Source: Streptomyces sp. DG2A-72
GTDB lineage: Bacteria > Actinomycetota > Actinomycetes > Streptomycetales > Streptomycetaceae
DNA length: 64,000 nucleotides
NCBI RefSeq assembly: GCF_030499575.1
Contig: NZ_JASTLC010000001.1
Coordinates: 9,138,001-9,202,000, forward strand
Direction of reading: 5' to 3'
Below are positions 51,865 through 60,171 of this stretch, in pieces (the first letter of the stretch is position 1; each line of letters starts with the position of its first letter). Made by a program: the position numbers and the translations under genes. A model generated the notes under the pieces. That model worked only from the letters and a program-made list of their open reading frames with translations, had not been told where the DNA came from and did no database searches.

Positions 51865-52224
51865 ATGCCGGATGCCGAAGACGTACGACGGATCGCCCTG
51901 TCACTGCCGGACACGACGGAGAAGATCGCCTGGAGCATGCCCACATTCCGGGTCGCGGGGAAGATGTTCGCCACGCTGCCCGAGGAGGAGACCTCCCTCG
52001 CCGTGCGCTGTCCCAAGGAGGAGCGCGATGAACTGGTCCTGGCCGAGCCGGAGAAGTTCTGGATCGCCGAGCACGAGGCGATGTTCGCCTGGGTCCGGGT
52101 CCGGCTCGCGGCGCTGGAGGGCGAGGGGGAGCTGAGGGACATCCTCGCCGACTCCTGGCGCCAGGCCGCGCCGACCCGACTCCTTGAGATCTACCCGGAG
52201 TTGGGGCTGCCGGCCGCGGACTAG
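51865..52224 (+). CDS. MmcQ/YjbR-family protein
   Basis: A 119-residue MmcQ/YjbR-type protein with a DNA-binding-like fold. MPDAEDVRRIALSLPDTTEK, PTFRVAGKMFATLPEEETSL and HEAMFAWVRVRLAALEGEGE then LRDILADSWRQAAPTRLL are typical. The biochemical role of the family is unclear. The start at ATG 51865 matches the family; an ATG at 51835, directly after the GNAT stop, would add 10 residues. A GC-rich hairpin (52246-52262) separates it from the convergent transketolase gene. Confidence 0.85.
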   Translation: MPDAEDVRRIALSLPDTTEKIAWSMPTFRVAGKMFATLPEEETSLAVRCPKEERDELVLAEPEKFWIAEHEAMFAWVRVRLAALEGEGELRDILADSWRQAAPTRLLEIYPELGLPAAD

Positions 52225-52245
52225 GCGCTCCGCCGGCACAGCCCC

Positions 52246-52262
52246 GCGCCCCTTCGGGGCGC
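52246..52262. terminator. Short GC-rich hairpin between convergent genes
   Basis: GCGCCCC, loop TTC, GGGGCGC: a perfect 7-bp stem of the stable TTCG-loop kind, placed in the 69-bp gap between the MmcQ-like gene and the convergent transketolase subunit. It may act in both directions. Confidence 0.55.
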
Positions 52263-52293
52263 TGCCGAACCGCAGCGGACTTCGCCCGACCTC

Positions 52294-53193
52294 TTAGAGG
52301 TCCACGAAACCCGTGATCCGCTTCCGAAGCGACCCGGCGTCCAGGCCGTGCGCGGCGACATGCTCCTCGAAACCGCCGTAGCGCCGCAGCTCACGGCGGC
52401 CGACGCCCAGGCCCAGGACGCGGTGGGGTACGTCGGCCAGCGCGTCGTTCGCGGCGGCGGTCGACGTACCCGCGAGGTAGGGCTCGACGAGAACGACATC
52501 CGTTCCGGCGGCCTCCGTGGCCCGGCGCAGCGAGTCCGCGTCGAAGGGCCGTACGGTCGTCGCGTACAGGACGGTCAGGTCGAGACCCTCGGTGGCGTCC
52601 AGCACGGCGTCGAGCATCGGCCCCACGGCGACGACGACACCGGAGCGGCCCTCGCGGACCGGGACGAAGCGTGCCCCGTCGACCGGGCGTCCGGCCGCGT
52701 TCGACTGGACGGACAGCCGGACGTACACCTTGTCGTCACCGGCGGCGACCGCATGCCGCAGCAGTGTCTCGGCCTCGTCCGGATGCCCCGGCACATGCAC
52801 GGTCCAGCCGTCCAGGGTGTCGAGCAGTGCCACATCGCCCGGCGCCATGTGCGTGTACCCACCGGCCGGCCAGTCGAAGGACGCGGCGGCGCTCACCAGC
52901 ACCGCACCGACGTCCTGATGCCCGAGGTCCAGCTTCACCTGCTCGAAGGGCCGCTCCACGAGAAAGCTGGCGAAGGTGTGCACGATCGGCCGCATCCCGG
53001 TGAGCGCCAGGCCCGCGCCCGCCCCGACCAGGAGCTGCTCGCGGATACCGACGTCGATCACCCGGTCGGGATGCCTGCGCCGCGCCTCCTCGAAACTGTC
53101 CGAGCCGATCACGGCGAGAACGACCGCGACCCGCGGATCCTCGTCGAGCAGCCGCGAGGCGACGGGAGCGAAACGGTCACGCATGGTGTCCAT
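52294..53193 (-). CDS. Transketolase family protein, C-terminal subunit
   Basis: A 299-residue half-transketolase, TPP-dependent as a pair with the upstream gene. Features are PDRVIDVGIREQLLVGAGAG then LALTGMRPIVHTFASFLVER with the conserved Glu, and DVGAVLVSAAASFDWPAGGY. The C-terminal domain contains LDLTVLYATTVRPFDADSLR. Split transketolases are common in actinobacteria and often act in special pathways, so the real substrate may not be a pentose-phosphate sugar. Its partner is encoded 103 bp upstream on the same strand (53297-54004). Confidence 0.9.
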   Translation of the reverse strand: MDTMRDRFAPVASRLLDEDPRVAVVLAVIGSDSFEEARRRHPDRVIDVGIREQLLVGAGAGLALTGMRPIVHTFASFLVERPFEQVKLDLGHQDVGAVLVSAAASFDWPAGGYTHMAPGDVALLDTLDGWTVHVPGHPDEAETLLRHAVAAGDDKVYVRLSVQSNAAGRPVDGARFVPVREGRSGVVVAVGPMLDAVLDATEGLDLTVLYATTVRPFDADSLRRATEAAGTDVVLVEPYLAGTSTAAANDALADVPHRVLGLGVGRRELRRYGGFEEHVAAHGLDAGSLRKRITGFVDL

Positions 53194-53222
53194 GGAGTGC
53201 GAGCCCTTCTGTTGAGATCGGC

Positions 53223-53275
53223 GTGGGGCGTGAGTTCGAAGTGGGGCGTGAGTTCGGCGTGGGCGTGAGTTCGGA
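53223..53275. repeat. Three tandem 17-18 bp GTGAGTTCG repeats
   Basis: GTGGGGCGTGAGTTCGAA (53223-53240), GTGGGGCGTGAGTTCGGC (53241-53258) and a 17-bp version to 53275 lie in the gap between the two transketolase halves. They resemble the 17-18 bp period of the array at 36565 but share no sequence with it. No function is evident. Confidence 0.75.
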
Positions 53276-53296
53276 GCGGGCGTGTGCGGGTGGCGC

Positions 53297-54004
53297 TCAG
53301 GTGTACTTCGGCTCGACGCGGGCCACGACCACGTGCGGGCGGCCCGGGTGCGGGGCGGTGTAGGCGGCGTACAGCGCCTCGTGGTCGCGGCCGTCGACCG
53401 TGACCGCCGACCAGCCCGCGACTTCGAAGCGGGCGGCGATCCCGCCGGGCCGTGCGTATGTGGCGGACGCGTTGTCGATGACGACGGTGTGCAGCCGCTC
53501 CAGACCGGCGGGCCCCGCGAAGGCGATCGCCTCGTGATTGCTGCCCTCGTCCAGCTCGGCGTCTCCGACGAGCGTCCAGACCCGCGGCTCGTCGAGTCCC
53601 TGCGCGCGCAGGCCGAGCGCCGTACCGACGGCGATCGGCAGCCCGTGCCCCAGCGAACCGCTGCCGATCTCCGCCCCCGGCACGAGCACCCGGTCGGGGT
53701 GGTGGCCGAGGGGGGAGTCGTACGAGCCGAAGTCCGGCAGCCAGTCCACGGGCACGAAGCCCTTCGCGGCCAGGACCGCGTAGTACGCCATCGGCCCGTG
53801 CCCCTTGGACAGCAGGAACCGGTCCCGCTCCGGGTCGTCCATCAGCTCCGGGCGCACCCGCAGCACCCGGTCGTAGAGCACCCACAGCGCATCCAGCGTG
53901 GACGTCGCCGCAGGTCCGTGCTTCTCGTCGCCCGACATCAGGCTCATGAGCCGGGGCAGGTCCGCGTAGCTGTGCGTACGCCTGTTCTCCTCGGTGATCG
54001 TCAT
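53297..54004 (-). CDS. Transketolase family protein, N-terminal subunit (TPP-binding)
   Basis: A 235-residue N-terminal half. The TPP-binding motif is WTLVGDAELDEGSNHEAIAF, ending HTVVIDNAS, with LLSKGHGPMAYYAVLA and LGHHPDRVLVPGAEIGSGSL then GHGLPIAVGTALGLRAQG. Together with the downstream subunit it forms a heteromeric transketolase. The start is ATG 54004. The 5' side faces the tRNA-Pro gene, with about 150 bp between them and no other recognisable elements. Confidence 0.9.
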   Translation of the reverse strand: MTITEENRRTHSYADLPRLMSLMSGDEKHGPAATSTLDALWVLYDRVLRVRPELMDDPERDRFLLSKGHGPMAYYAVLAAKGFVPVDWLPDFGSYDSPLGHHPDRVLVPGAEIGSGSLGHGLPIAVGTALGLRAQGLDEPRVWTLVGDAELDEGSNHEAIAFAGPAGLERLHTVVIDNASATYARPGGIAARFEVAGWSAVTVDGRDHEALYAAYTAPHPGRPHVVVARVEPKYT

Positions 54005-54153
54005 ACAGACGATCGTGCAACCTCAACCAAACTTGAGGTCAAGTGCGGCTCGATACGAGGCGCCGCGCATAAACGAGTGCGCGACCATCTACGCAAGTGC
54101 GGTATTGTTTCCATGCGCGTTCGGCCGCGGGAAATCCCAGGTCAGACGGGCAC

Positions 54154-54227
<74 letters not shown>

Positions 54228-54238
54228 CCAGCTTTGAT

Positions 54239-54281
54239 GCAGGTCGGAGGCCGTTCTCTCGTTTTCGGGAGGGCGGCTTTT
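54239..54281 (+). repeat. Left copy of a 43-bp direct repeat next to the tRNA (possible att site)
   Basis: Begins 9 bp after the tRNA CCA. It matches 61246-61288 in 40 of 43 positions, with GCAGGTCGGAGGCCGTT and GGGAGGGCGGCTTTT identical. It can also fold as a hairpin (GCCGTTCTCTC...GGGAGGGCGGC) with a TTTT tail, so it doubles as the tRNA terminator. Confidence 0.7.
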
Positions 54282-54284
54282 CGC

Positions 54285-54960
54285 ATCTTTTTGCGGACGG
54301 CCTTGCGGATGCGGGCGTTGACGCTCTCGATCACGTTCGTGCAGCGGATGACTGTGCGTATCTCGACGTCGAGGGAGAGGAAGGGCACGAACTCGGCCCA
54401 GGCGTCCGACCACAGCTTCACGATCGCCGGACACCTCTGGCCCCAGGACTCCCGGAACTCCAAGAACTGCTCCGTGGCCGCGTCCTCGCCGGGCGCGGTG
54501 CAGAGTCGGTCTCCACGGCCTTGGGAAGGCCCTTGAGCCCCTCGCAGACCAGCACCAACGCATCGTCCAGGCCACGAATTTTCAGCTCGGTGAACACATG
54601 CAGCCAGTACTCCGCGCCCTCGCCGCCGTCGTCGGCCCAGATACCGAGGATGTCGCGGGTGCCGTCCACGGCCACGGCCATCACCACGTGGACCTGACGG
54701 TTCGCGACCTGCCCGTCCCTGATCTTGACGTTGATGGCGTCGACGAACAGGACCGAGTGGACGCGATCGAGCGGCCGATTCAGTGAGGCACTTCGCCGAG
54801 AGCGACAGCACCATTTCGTCGACGCCGGCCAGGCGGGGCTGCCGTTTCTTGACGGTCTGTGGGTTGCGGCTGTTGCCGTTGTTCTTCCCGGCCGGGTCGT
54901 GCTTCTCGTAGCCGACGTGGTCGGTTCGGTCTGCTCGTTCTCCACGGCGGTCTCTGTCAT
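54285..54960 (-). pseudogene. IS256-family transposase remnant
   Basis: Mutator-type transposase fragments. From ATG 54960 the frame reads MTETAVENEQTE. Other frames give HDPAGKNNGNSRN and KRQPRLAGVDEMVLSLSAK. The catalytic core survives as DAINVKIRDGQVANRQVHVV then MAVAVDGTRDILGIWADDGG and EGAEYWLHVFTELKIRGLDD. After a frame change it reads SWGQRCPAIVKLWSDAWAEF then TVIRCTNVIESVNARIRKAV. Several deletions and at least two frameshifts are visible, and the C-terminus ends at the repeat beside the tRNA. No inverted repeats are left, so the element cannot move by itself. Confidence 0.8.
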
Positions 54961-55001
54961 CAGAGGCGTCTCCTTGATCATCAGATCCGCCGTCGATCAG
55001 A

Positions 55002-55514
55002 CACTCCCTTACGTTCACCCTCGTCGGGCTGATGGTGCCGCCCGAGGCATTGGTCATCCCGCTGTACTTCCACCTGCGCAGCGCCGGACTCACCGACTCC
55101 TACTGGGTGTTGATCCTGCCGCAGACCGCGCAGTCCCTCGCCGTCAGCATCTTCTGGACGCGCGACTCCTTCCGATCCGTGCCCACCAGCATCATCGAGG
55201 CGGCGCCTCTGGACGGGGCCTCGGACTGGCGGCTGCTGTGGCGGATCTGGTGCCCACGAGCCGTCCGGCGCTGCTGACGATGGCCATGCCGGTGTTGATG
55301 TGGACCTGGAACGAGTTCCTGCTGGTCGTGATCACCGACGGGAACAAGCGCGCGGCTCCCCTGGGTCTGGCGTTCTTCCAGAGCGAGCACACCACGCAGT
55401 ACTCCCTGCTGGCGGCCGCCTCCACCATCGTCGCCCTGCCGGTCGTCGCCCTGTACGTCTTCCTGCAAACGGCACTTCGTCTGCGGCATGCTCTCCGGAG
55501 CCGTGAAGGGGTGA
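55002..55514 (+). pseudogene. MalG-type carbohydrate ABC permease remnant
   Basis: The C-terminal two thirds of a sugar ABC permease. It starts abruptly at SLTFTLVGLMVPPEALVIPL, continues SIFWTRDSFRSVPTSIIEAA then PLDGASDWRLLWRI (the EAA motif, contact site for the ATPase), then shifts frame to PVLMWTWNEFLLVVITDGNK. A second shift near 55470 restores GMLSGAVKG before the TGA at 55512-55514. The N-terminus is missing where the IS256 fragment begins. The sugar is unknown and the gene is inactive. Confidence 0.75.
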
Positions 55515-55527
55515 GCGGGGCGCGCTG

Positions 55528-55955
55528 TCAGGCGGCGGCCGGGCGCACCAGACGCGTCTCGTGGGCGAAGACCACCGCCTGCACCCGGGCCCGCGCGCCG
55601 ATCTTCGCGAGGATGTGGCTGACGTGGGACTTCACGGTCGTCAGTGTGATGGACAGCCGCTCGCCGAGCTCGGCGTTCGACCAGCCGGAGGCCACGGCGG
55701 TGAGGATGTCGCGTTCGTGATGACGGCGTCCCCGGCGGCCACGATGCGGACGGCGGCGGTCAGTTCCTCGGGTGTCGTCCTGGGCGAGGAAGCCGCCGCC
55801 CGCCGTCGGCGTCGGAGGCGCCGTTGCCCTTGGCGACGACGTCGGGCCGCAGGGCGTTCCTCGCCTCGCCGGCGACGGTCGGATCGGGTTCGGCCGCGAG
55901 GAGCATACGGAGGCCGAGGCGTTGCAGGGACTGGTCATGGACGACGAGTACGGAG
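55528..55955 (-). pseudogene. NarL/LuxR-type response regulator remnant
   Basis: The C-terminal HTH is well preserved: ERDILTAVASGWSNAELGER then LSITLTTVKSHVSHILAKIG and ARVQAVVFAHETRLVRPAAA. Upstream only scraps of the receiver survive in other frames, including VVHDQSLQRLGLRMLLAAEP with RNALRPDVV. The phosphorylation site and most of the receiver domain are deleted. It is a dead gene in the fragment-rich region. Confidence 0.7.
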
Positions 55956-55975
55956 GTCGTGGTGGGCCTCCATCG

Positions 55976-55996
55976 TGAACGAAACCGTTTCGTTCA
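55976..55996. promoter_or_regulatory. 21-bp perfect palindrome, orphan TetR-type operator
   Basis: TGAACGAAAC, central C, GTTTCGTTCA: ten perfect pairs. The sequence has the shape of a strong TetR operator (GAAAC...GTTTC), yet no TetR gene or intact target lies beside it. It sits between the response-regulator remnant and the kinase gene. Confidence 0.5.
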
Positions 55997-56029
55997 TATG
56001 AGGATCGGCGTAGTCCCGTCGCTACCGAA

Positions 56030-56054
56030 CGACACCGTCTCGATTGTGGTGTCG
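56030..56054 (-). terminator. Hairpin downstream of the kinase gene
   Basis: CGACACC at 56030-56036 pairs with GGTGTCG at 56048-56054 across an 11-nt loop. It begins 10 bp after the kinase stop on the minus strand, a plausible terminator; there is no U-run. Confidence 0.4.
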
Positions 56055-56063
56055 ATCACGCGC

Positions 56064-57815
56064 TCAGACGGTTTCGCGCAATGCGGTCCACGTGTCGCGC
56101 CCCACGATGCCGTCGGCGTCGAGCCCCTTGGTGCTCTGGAAGCTCTCTACGGCGGCCGTCGTCCCGGGACCGAACTCGCCGTCGACCCCCGAACTGCCCA
56201 CGTCATAGCCGCGCTTGGTCAGCATGCACTGCGCCTGCAGCACCCGCTTGCCGCTGTCGCCCTCGCGCGTGCGGCCCTTGCCGGCGTAGTAGGTGCAGTC
56301 GGAGATCCACGGCGGGGTCGCGGGCTCGGAGGGCGTGCTGGTCGTGGTGGCGAGGCCGGTCGGCTCGCCGGTCACGGTCGGCCCGGCGGTGGGAGCCGAG
56401 GAGGAGTCGTGCCGCCCGGTGCCTGGCGAGCCCGAGGCGGCAGATGCCGTGGCGGAGGCAGCACTTCTTGACCCGCCGTCGACCCTCCTGCCGGAGGCGG
56501 ACGTGTGCGTGGAGGACGCGGACGCAGTCGGTGCGGCGCCGCCGGGCAGGGAGCCGCCGCTTGTCGTGCCGGAGCCGGGGGAGGCGTCGGAAGTGCGCGG
56601 GCCTTGGCCATCGAGGGCCAGGATCCCCGCGGCCGTCGCACACAGCATGACGCCCGCGGCGACGACGAGCAGCGGCTTTCTGCGGCCCCGGGTGCGGGTC
56701 TCGGCGGGACGTAAGCGCTCCGGCGGATCCGACGGAGCAGCGGGGGCTTCGGCTTCGGGCGCGGCGACCTGCTCCACGGGCCCGGCGGCGACGGCCACTG
56801 GTATGTCCTCGGGGGAGCGCAGGCGAGTCGTCCCGTCGCCCGGCAGACCATCGAGCGCCTCGTACGCCCGCTGCCGGGCCAGCACCCTGCCCGCGAGCGG
56901 CTCGGGCCAGTCGGCCGTCTCGGCGCGGGCCGAGGCGGTGTCGATCAGATGCTGCGGGGTGGGCCGCCGCTCGGGTTCCTTGGCCAGGCAGGCGGACAGC
57001 AAGGCGGCCAGGTCCGCGTCCGCCGCCGCGACCTTGCCCAGCAGCTCTGCGTTCGGCTCCTCGAAGGCCACCCGGTGCATCACGTCGACGCCCGTGCCGT
57101 CGCCGAAGGGGGCGCTTCCGGTCGTCGCGTAGACCAGCGTCGCGCCGAGCGAGAACACGTCCGAGGGCGGCTCACACGTGCCCGTTCGCAGGTGTTCCGG
57201 CGACATGTAGGCCGGGGTGCCCACCCGGTTGCCCGTGCCGGTCAGCGCGCTCGCATCGACGGCCTTCGACAGGCCGAAGTCGATCACGTGGGCGCCGTGG
57301 ACGGACAGCAGCACGTTGGACGGCTTCAGGTCCCGGTGCACGATCCCGACGGCGGCGAGGTCGGCCAGCGCCTGCCCCAGCTCGGCCACCAGCCGCCACA
57401 CCGCGGCGGTCGCCAGGGCGCCGTCCTCGCGTACCGCGTCCGCCAGGTCGAGGCCCGGCAGATACTCGGTGGCCATCCACAGCAGCCGCTCCTGGAAGCC
57501 CGTGCCGCACAGGCGGGGCGTGCGCGCGGTGCGGACCAGGTCGTGCACAGACGCCTCGCGCTCGAACCGGCGCCGAAAGCCCGGGGCGTCCGCGTACTCG
57601 GGCCTGATCACCTTCACTGCGACCAGGCCCGGGCCACCGCCCGCGGGGCGGCCGAGATAGACCCGCCCCATGCCGCCGCTGCCCAGCAGCGCCAGCGGCA
57701 CATAGGGGCCGATGCGGCGCGGGTCGCCCGAGTGCAGGGGTGCGGCGCCGGTCTGCCGCAGTGCCGCGGCCTCGTCCGGCGCCGAGTCCGATGGCACCGG
57801 TCGGTGTTCTGACAC
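56064..57815 (-). CDS. Serine/threonine protein kinase with external peptidoglycan-binding domain
   Basis: A 583-residue membrane receptor kinase. The N-terminal kinase domain has LALLGSGGMGRVYLG, VAVKVIRPEYA, GIVHRDLKPSNVLL, VIDFGLSKAVD and TPAYMSPEHLRTG, all key residues intact. A transmembrane helix (PLLVVAAGVMLCATAAGILA) leads to an outside Ser/Thr/Pro linker and a C-terminal peptidoglycan-binding domain (VDGEFGPGTTAAVESFQSTK then GLDADGIVGRDTW). Most Streptomyces sensor kinases use PASTA repeats, so this wall sensor is different. The start is GTG 57815 (GGGG at 5 nt), giving MSEHRPVPSDSAPDE. It is the largest intact gene in the fragment-rich region. Confidence 0.92.
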   Translation of the reverse strand: MSEHRPVPSDSAPDEAAALRQTGAAPLHSGDPRRIGPYVPLALLGSGGMGRVYLGRPAGGGPGLVAVKVIRPEYADAPGFRRRFEREASVHDLVRTARTPRLCGTGFQERLLWMATEYLPGLDLADAVREDGALATAAVWRLVAELGQALADLAAVGIVHRDLKPSNVLLSVHGAHVIDFGLSKAVDASALTGTGNRVGTPAYMSPEHLRTGTCEPPSDVFSLGATLVYATTGSAPFGDGTGVDVMHRVAFEEPNAELLGKVAAADADLAALLSACLAKEPERRPTPQHLIDTASARAETADWPEPLAGRVLARQRAYEALDGLPGDGTTRLRSPEDIPVAVAAGPVEQVAAPEAEAPAAPSDPPERLRPAETRTRGRRKPLLVVAAGVMLCATAAGILALDGQGPRTSDASPGSGTTSGGSLPGGAAPTASASSTHTSASGRRVDGGSRSAASATASAASGSPGTGRHDSSSAPTAGPTVTGEPTGLATTTSTPSEPATPPWISDCTYYAGKGRTREGDSGKRVLQAQCMLTKRGYDVGSSGVDGEFGPGTTAAVESFQSTKGLDADGIVGRDTWTALRETV

Positions 57816-57912
57816 GTGTCCCCCGAAGTGATGTTCGTCGCATGCCAGTTCGCCCATGAGGGAAAGACGAGGCTAACGCAGCAGCGCCCTGCAGACAGCG
57901 GTTTCGATCAGT

Positions 57913-58503
57913 ATGGGGCCCGGAGGCCGGGGTTCACCGGCGGTGCATGGTCTCCAACGCGGCGGCCGGCACATGAGGGAAGACACCCCGTCGAGGCGCA
58001 GGTGGTGCAGGGCCTCCTCGAGGATCTCCCGGCCGGGAGCACATCGTCATCGGCTTGGGCGTGTGGTTGCCCGCACGGGCCGGGAAGAGGCCGTAGCCCC
58101 ACCACACCGCGACTTCCTGGGCAGCGCGACCACGTATGCGGCGGCCACCCCCAACGACCTGTGGGCGACGCTCCACGCCCCGCGCACCGCGCTTTCCGTC
58201 TCCGCGCTGGAGAACGTGGTCCGGGCGGGCGCCAGACAGAGCGAAGGGATTTCGGTCGCTGAGGACCCGCTGGTCCTCGGTCGTATCGCACTCCATTCCG
58301 AGGAGCGCGGAGATTCCCTCATCGAGGTGGATCCGACCCTCGGGGTATGGAAAGTGAAGAACGCGGAAACGAGGGCTCCCGTCATGACCGTCACGGGCCT
58401 TCGCGGGCCGATCGGAAACGGTTGTCCGCTGCCCTTTCGAATGACACGGTTCAAATGTCGCGGCTCGAATGTCCCAGTGAATTACTCCACTTACCGCTGC
58501 TGA
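57913..58503 (+). CDS. Unrecognised fragment-like ORF (hypothetical)
   Basis: The right two thirds have coding-like third-position GC and read TTYAAATPNDLWATLHAPRT then ALSVSALENVVRAGARQSEG and ISVAEDPLVLGRIALHSEER. The first 70 residues (Arg- and Gly-rich) do not look coding. No ribosome binding site or family is recognisable. It is probably a broken gene whose 5' part was lost; the surrounding 57816-58531 contains nothing else I can name. Confidence 0.3.
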   Translation: MGPGGRGSPAVHGLQRGGRHMREDTPSRRRWCRASSRISRPGAHRHRLGRVVARTGREEAVAPPHRDFLGSATTYAAATPNDLWATLHAPRTALSVSALENVVRAGARQSEGISVAEDPLVLGRIALHSEERGDSLIEVDPTLGVWKVKNAETRAPVMTVTGLRGPIGNGCPLPFRMTRFKCRGSNVPVNYSTYRC

Positions 58504-58531
58504 GAAGAAACAGAAACCAGGGAAGGTAAAG

Positions 58532-58952
58532 ATGTCGAAGCTGCTGGAGAACAAGGCCGTACTGGAGCGCTAATACGAGGAGTTGCCTCAACAAGGGCAA
58601 CCTCGATGTGATCTACGAGGGCGCCGGCGACGGCCACATCAGCCATGGAACGGCCCCGAACGGCAAGGAGGGCGTCGAGCACCTCAAGGAGTGGGTGCGG
58701 CTCCAGCGCGCGTCCTTCCCCGACCTCCACGTGACCGTCGACGACTGGATCCTGGAGGACGACAAGGTCGTCAGCCGGTTCACCGCACGCGGCACCCACA
58801 CCGGGGAGTCCTACGAGGGCGCGCCGGCCATCGGCCGGGAGTTCGCCGTCAGCGGCATCGTGATCGACGCGTTCGACGACGGGAAGATCGTGGAGAGCTG
58901 GTTCTCGCTGGACGGGCTCGAACTCGCCAAGCAGCTGGGCGCCCTGGGATGA
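58532..58952 (+). pseudogene. SnoaL-like ester cyclase gene with early stop and frameshift
   Basis: ATG 58532, after AGGGAAGG, reads MSKLLENKAVLER and meets TAA at 58571, where relatives have Tyr (ERYYEEL). One frame later the protein continues VIYEGAGDGHISHGTAPNGK, PDLHVTVDDWILEDDKVVSR then FTARGTHTGESYEGAPA and GKIVESWFSLDGLELAKQLG. This is a standard SnoaL/NTF2-like ester-cyclase fold. The start and nonsense codon lie in an otherwise intact gene, so inactivation looks recent. Initiation downstream at ATG 58608 would give a truncated fold. Confidence 0.7.
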
Positions 58953-59032
58953 CGGCGTCGGCCCCGGCACCTGGTGGTGCCGGGGTCGGCCGCGTTCCCC
59001 CGGCTCCTCGGCTCGGAGTCCGGTGCCGTTCT

Positions 59033-59515
59033 TCAGTCCTGCCGGCCGGAGCGTACGGCGTACGCGTCGGTGATGGGCTCGGCGTGTGCCTCCGCGTTGC
59101 CGGAGGCGGCGATGGAGTCCAGCGCCCGCTGGAGGACGACGGTGTCCTCCAGGGTGTGGATCTCGGTGATCCTGCCCCACTTCAGATACATGAACTGGGT
59201 CATGATGTTGTCGTAGCGCGTACCGTCGGGCAACGGCCCGCCGACGCGTACGCGGGTCGCCACCTTGGTCAGCCAGGGGCCGCCGGAAATGACGATTTCC
59301 AGCGGCTCGAAACCGGCGTCGGGAATCAGCCTGAAGACCCGCTGCCACCACAGGCTCATCGCTTCGACCGTATGCCGCTCGCCCGAAAGGGCGTGCTCAC
59401 CGTAGAACACGTAGGTGAAATCGGGTGCCAGCGTGTCCACCATGGACTGCCAGTTTCCGGCATTGATGTCGGCAAAAGCTTTACGGAGCTTGGCGGCAAC
59501 GATTCGATGGTACAT
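59033..59515 (-). CDS. SnoaL/NTF2-like family protein
   Basis: A 160-residue NTF2-like alpha-beta cone protein. DINAGNWQSMVDTLAPDFTY then VFYGEHALSGERHTVEAM, WLTKVATRVRVGGPLPDGTR and IMTQFMYLKWGRITEIHTLE match SnoaL-like cyclases or isomerases. The last 30 residues are a less typical acidic tail. ATG 59515 has AAAGGTAG upstream. It is convergent with the broken SnoaL-like gene, so this small region once held two such genes. The substrate is unknown. Confidence 0.82.
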   Translation of the reverse strand: MYHRIVAAKLRKAFADINAGNWQSMVDTLAPDFTYVFYGEHALSGERHTVEAMSLWWQRVFRLIPDAGFEPLEIVISGGPWLTKVATRVRVGGPLPDGTRYDNIMTQFMYLKWGRITEIHTLEDTVVLQRALDSIAASGNAEAHAEPITDAYAVRSGRQD

Positions 59516-59593
59516 AAACTACCTTTCTCGAGCGTATGAGCGGCCTTTTGCTGCAGCCCCCTGAATTTTTTTCCTGTCAACGTCTCAATTGGG

Positions 59594-60034
59594 ATGACGA
59601 CGCCCCTGCCGGTGCTGATCACCGGCTGTTCCTCCGGGATCGGCCGCGCCTGCGCACTGCGGATGCATCGGGCCGGTCTGACCGTGTACGCCACGGCACG
59701 CAGGCCGGAAACCCTGACCGGCCTGGCGGCCGAAGGAATCCGGACGCTGCGCCTGGACGTCACCGACGAAGCGAGCATGCGCGCGGTCGTCGACCTCGGT
59801 CACGCACTGTGGTACGGCTCGCCGGTGATCTCGCTGCGCCCCCTGCAGGACGTCATGGTGCGTCTGACGGCACGCGACCGCACGGTCACCGGGAGCCCCC
59901 CCGCAACCCCGCTCACATCCGCCACCGACACCACCGCCGAAGGCGATGCCGACACTTACGCCGCCAAGGACGCGTCTTCAGCCCGTACGGAAGGGTGCCC
60001 TGCTCACCGTAGTCCAGGCTCTGACACACGGTGA
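59594..60034 (+). pseudogene. Short-chain dehydrogenase, N-terminal remnant
   Basis: Residues 1-68 are a normal SDR start: PVLITGCSSGIGRACALRMH (TGxxxGIG cofactor motif), LTVYATARRPETLTGLAAEG then IRTLRLDVTDEASMRAVVD. After that the sequence no longer resembles an SDR and lacks the YxxxK catalytic motif; the rest of the open frame is probably fortuitous. A deletion after AVVD best explains this. Confidence 0.65.
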
Positions 60035-60171
60035 CGCCACCGATACGTAGACAGTGAGCCTTTTCAGCATGGCCTCTGATCGAGTGACGCTGGTGGTGTG
60101 CGCAACGCACGAGGCGCCCGTGCCGTTGGGGGAGGTGTTCGAAGTCTCAACCCACAGGCACGGGAGCCGCG

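Noticed and set aside
52348..53268. A 306-codon plus-strand frame over the transketolase C-terminal gene
   Set aside because: It is a shadow of the conserved minus-strand gene without motifs.
58571..58573. Recoded TAA in the SnoaL-like gene
   Set aside because: A frameshift follows directly, and TAA is not known to be reassigned in Streptomyces; a pseudogene is the simpler reading.
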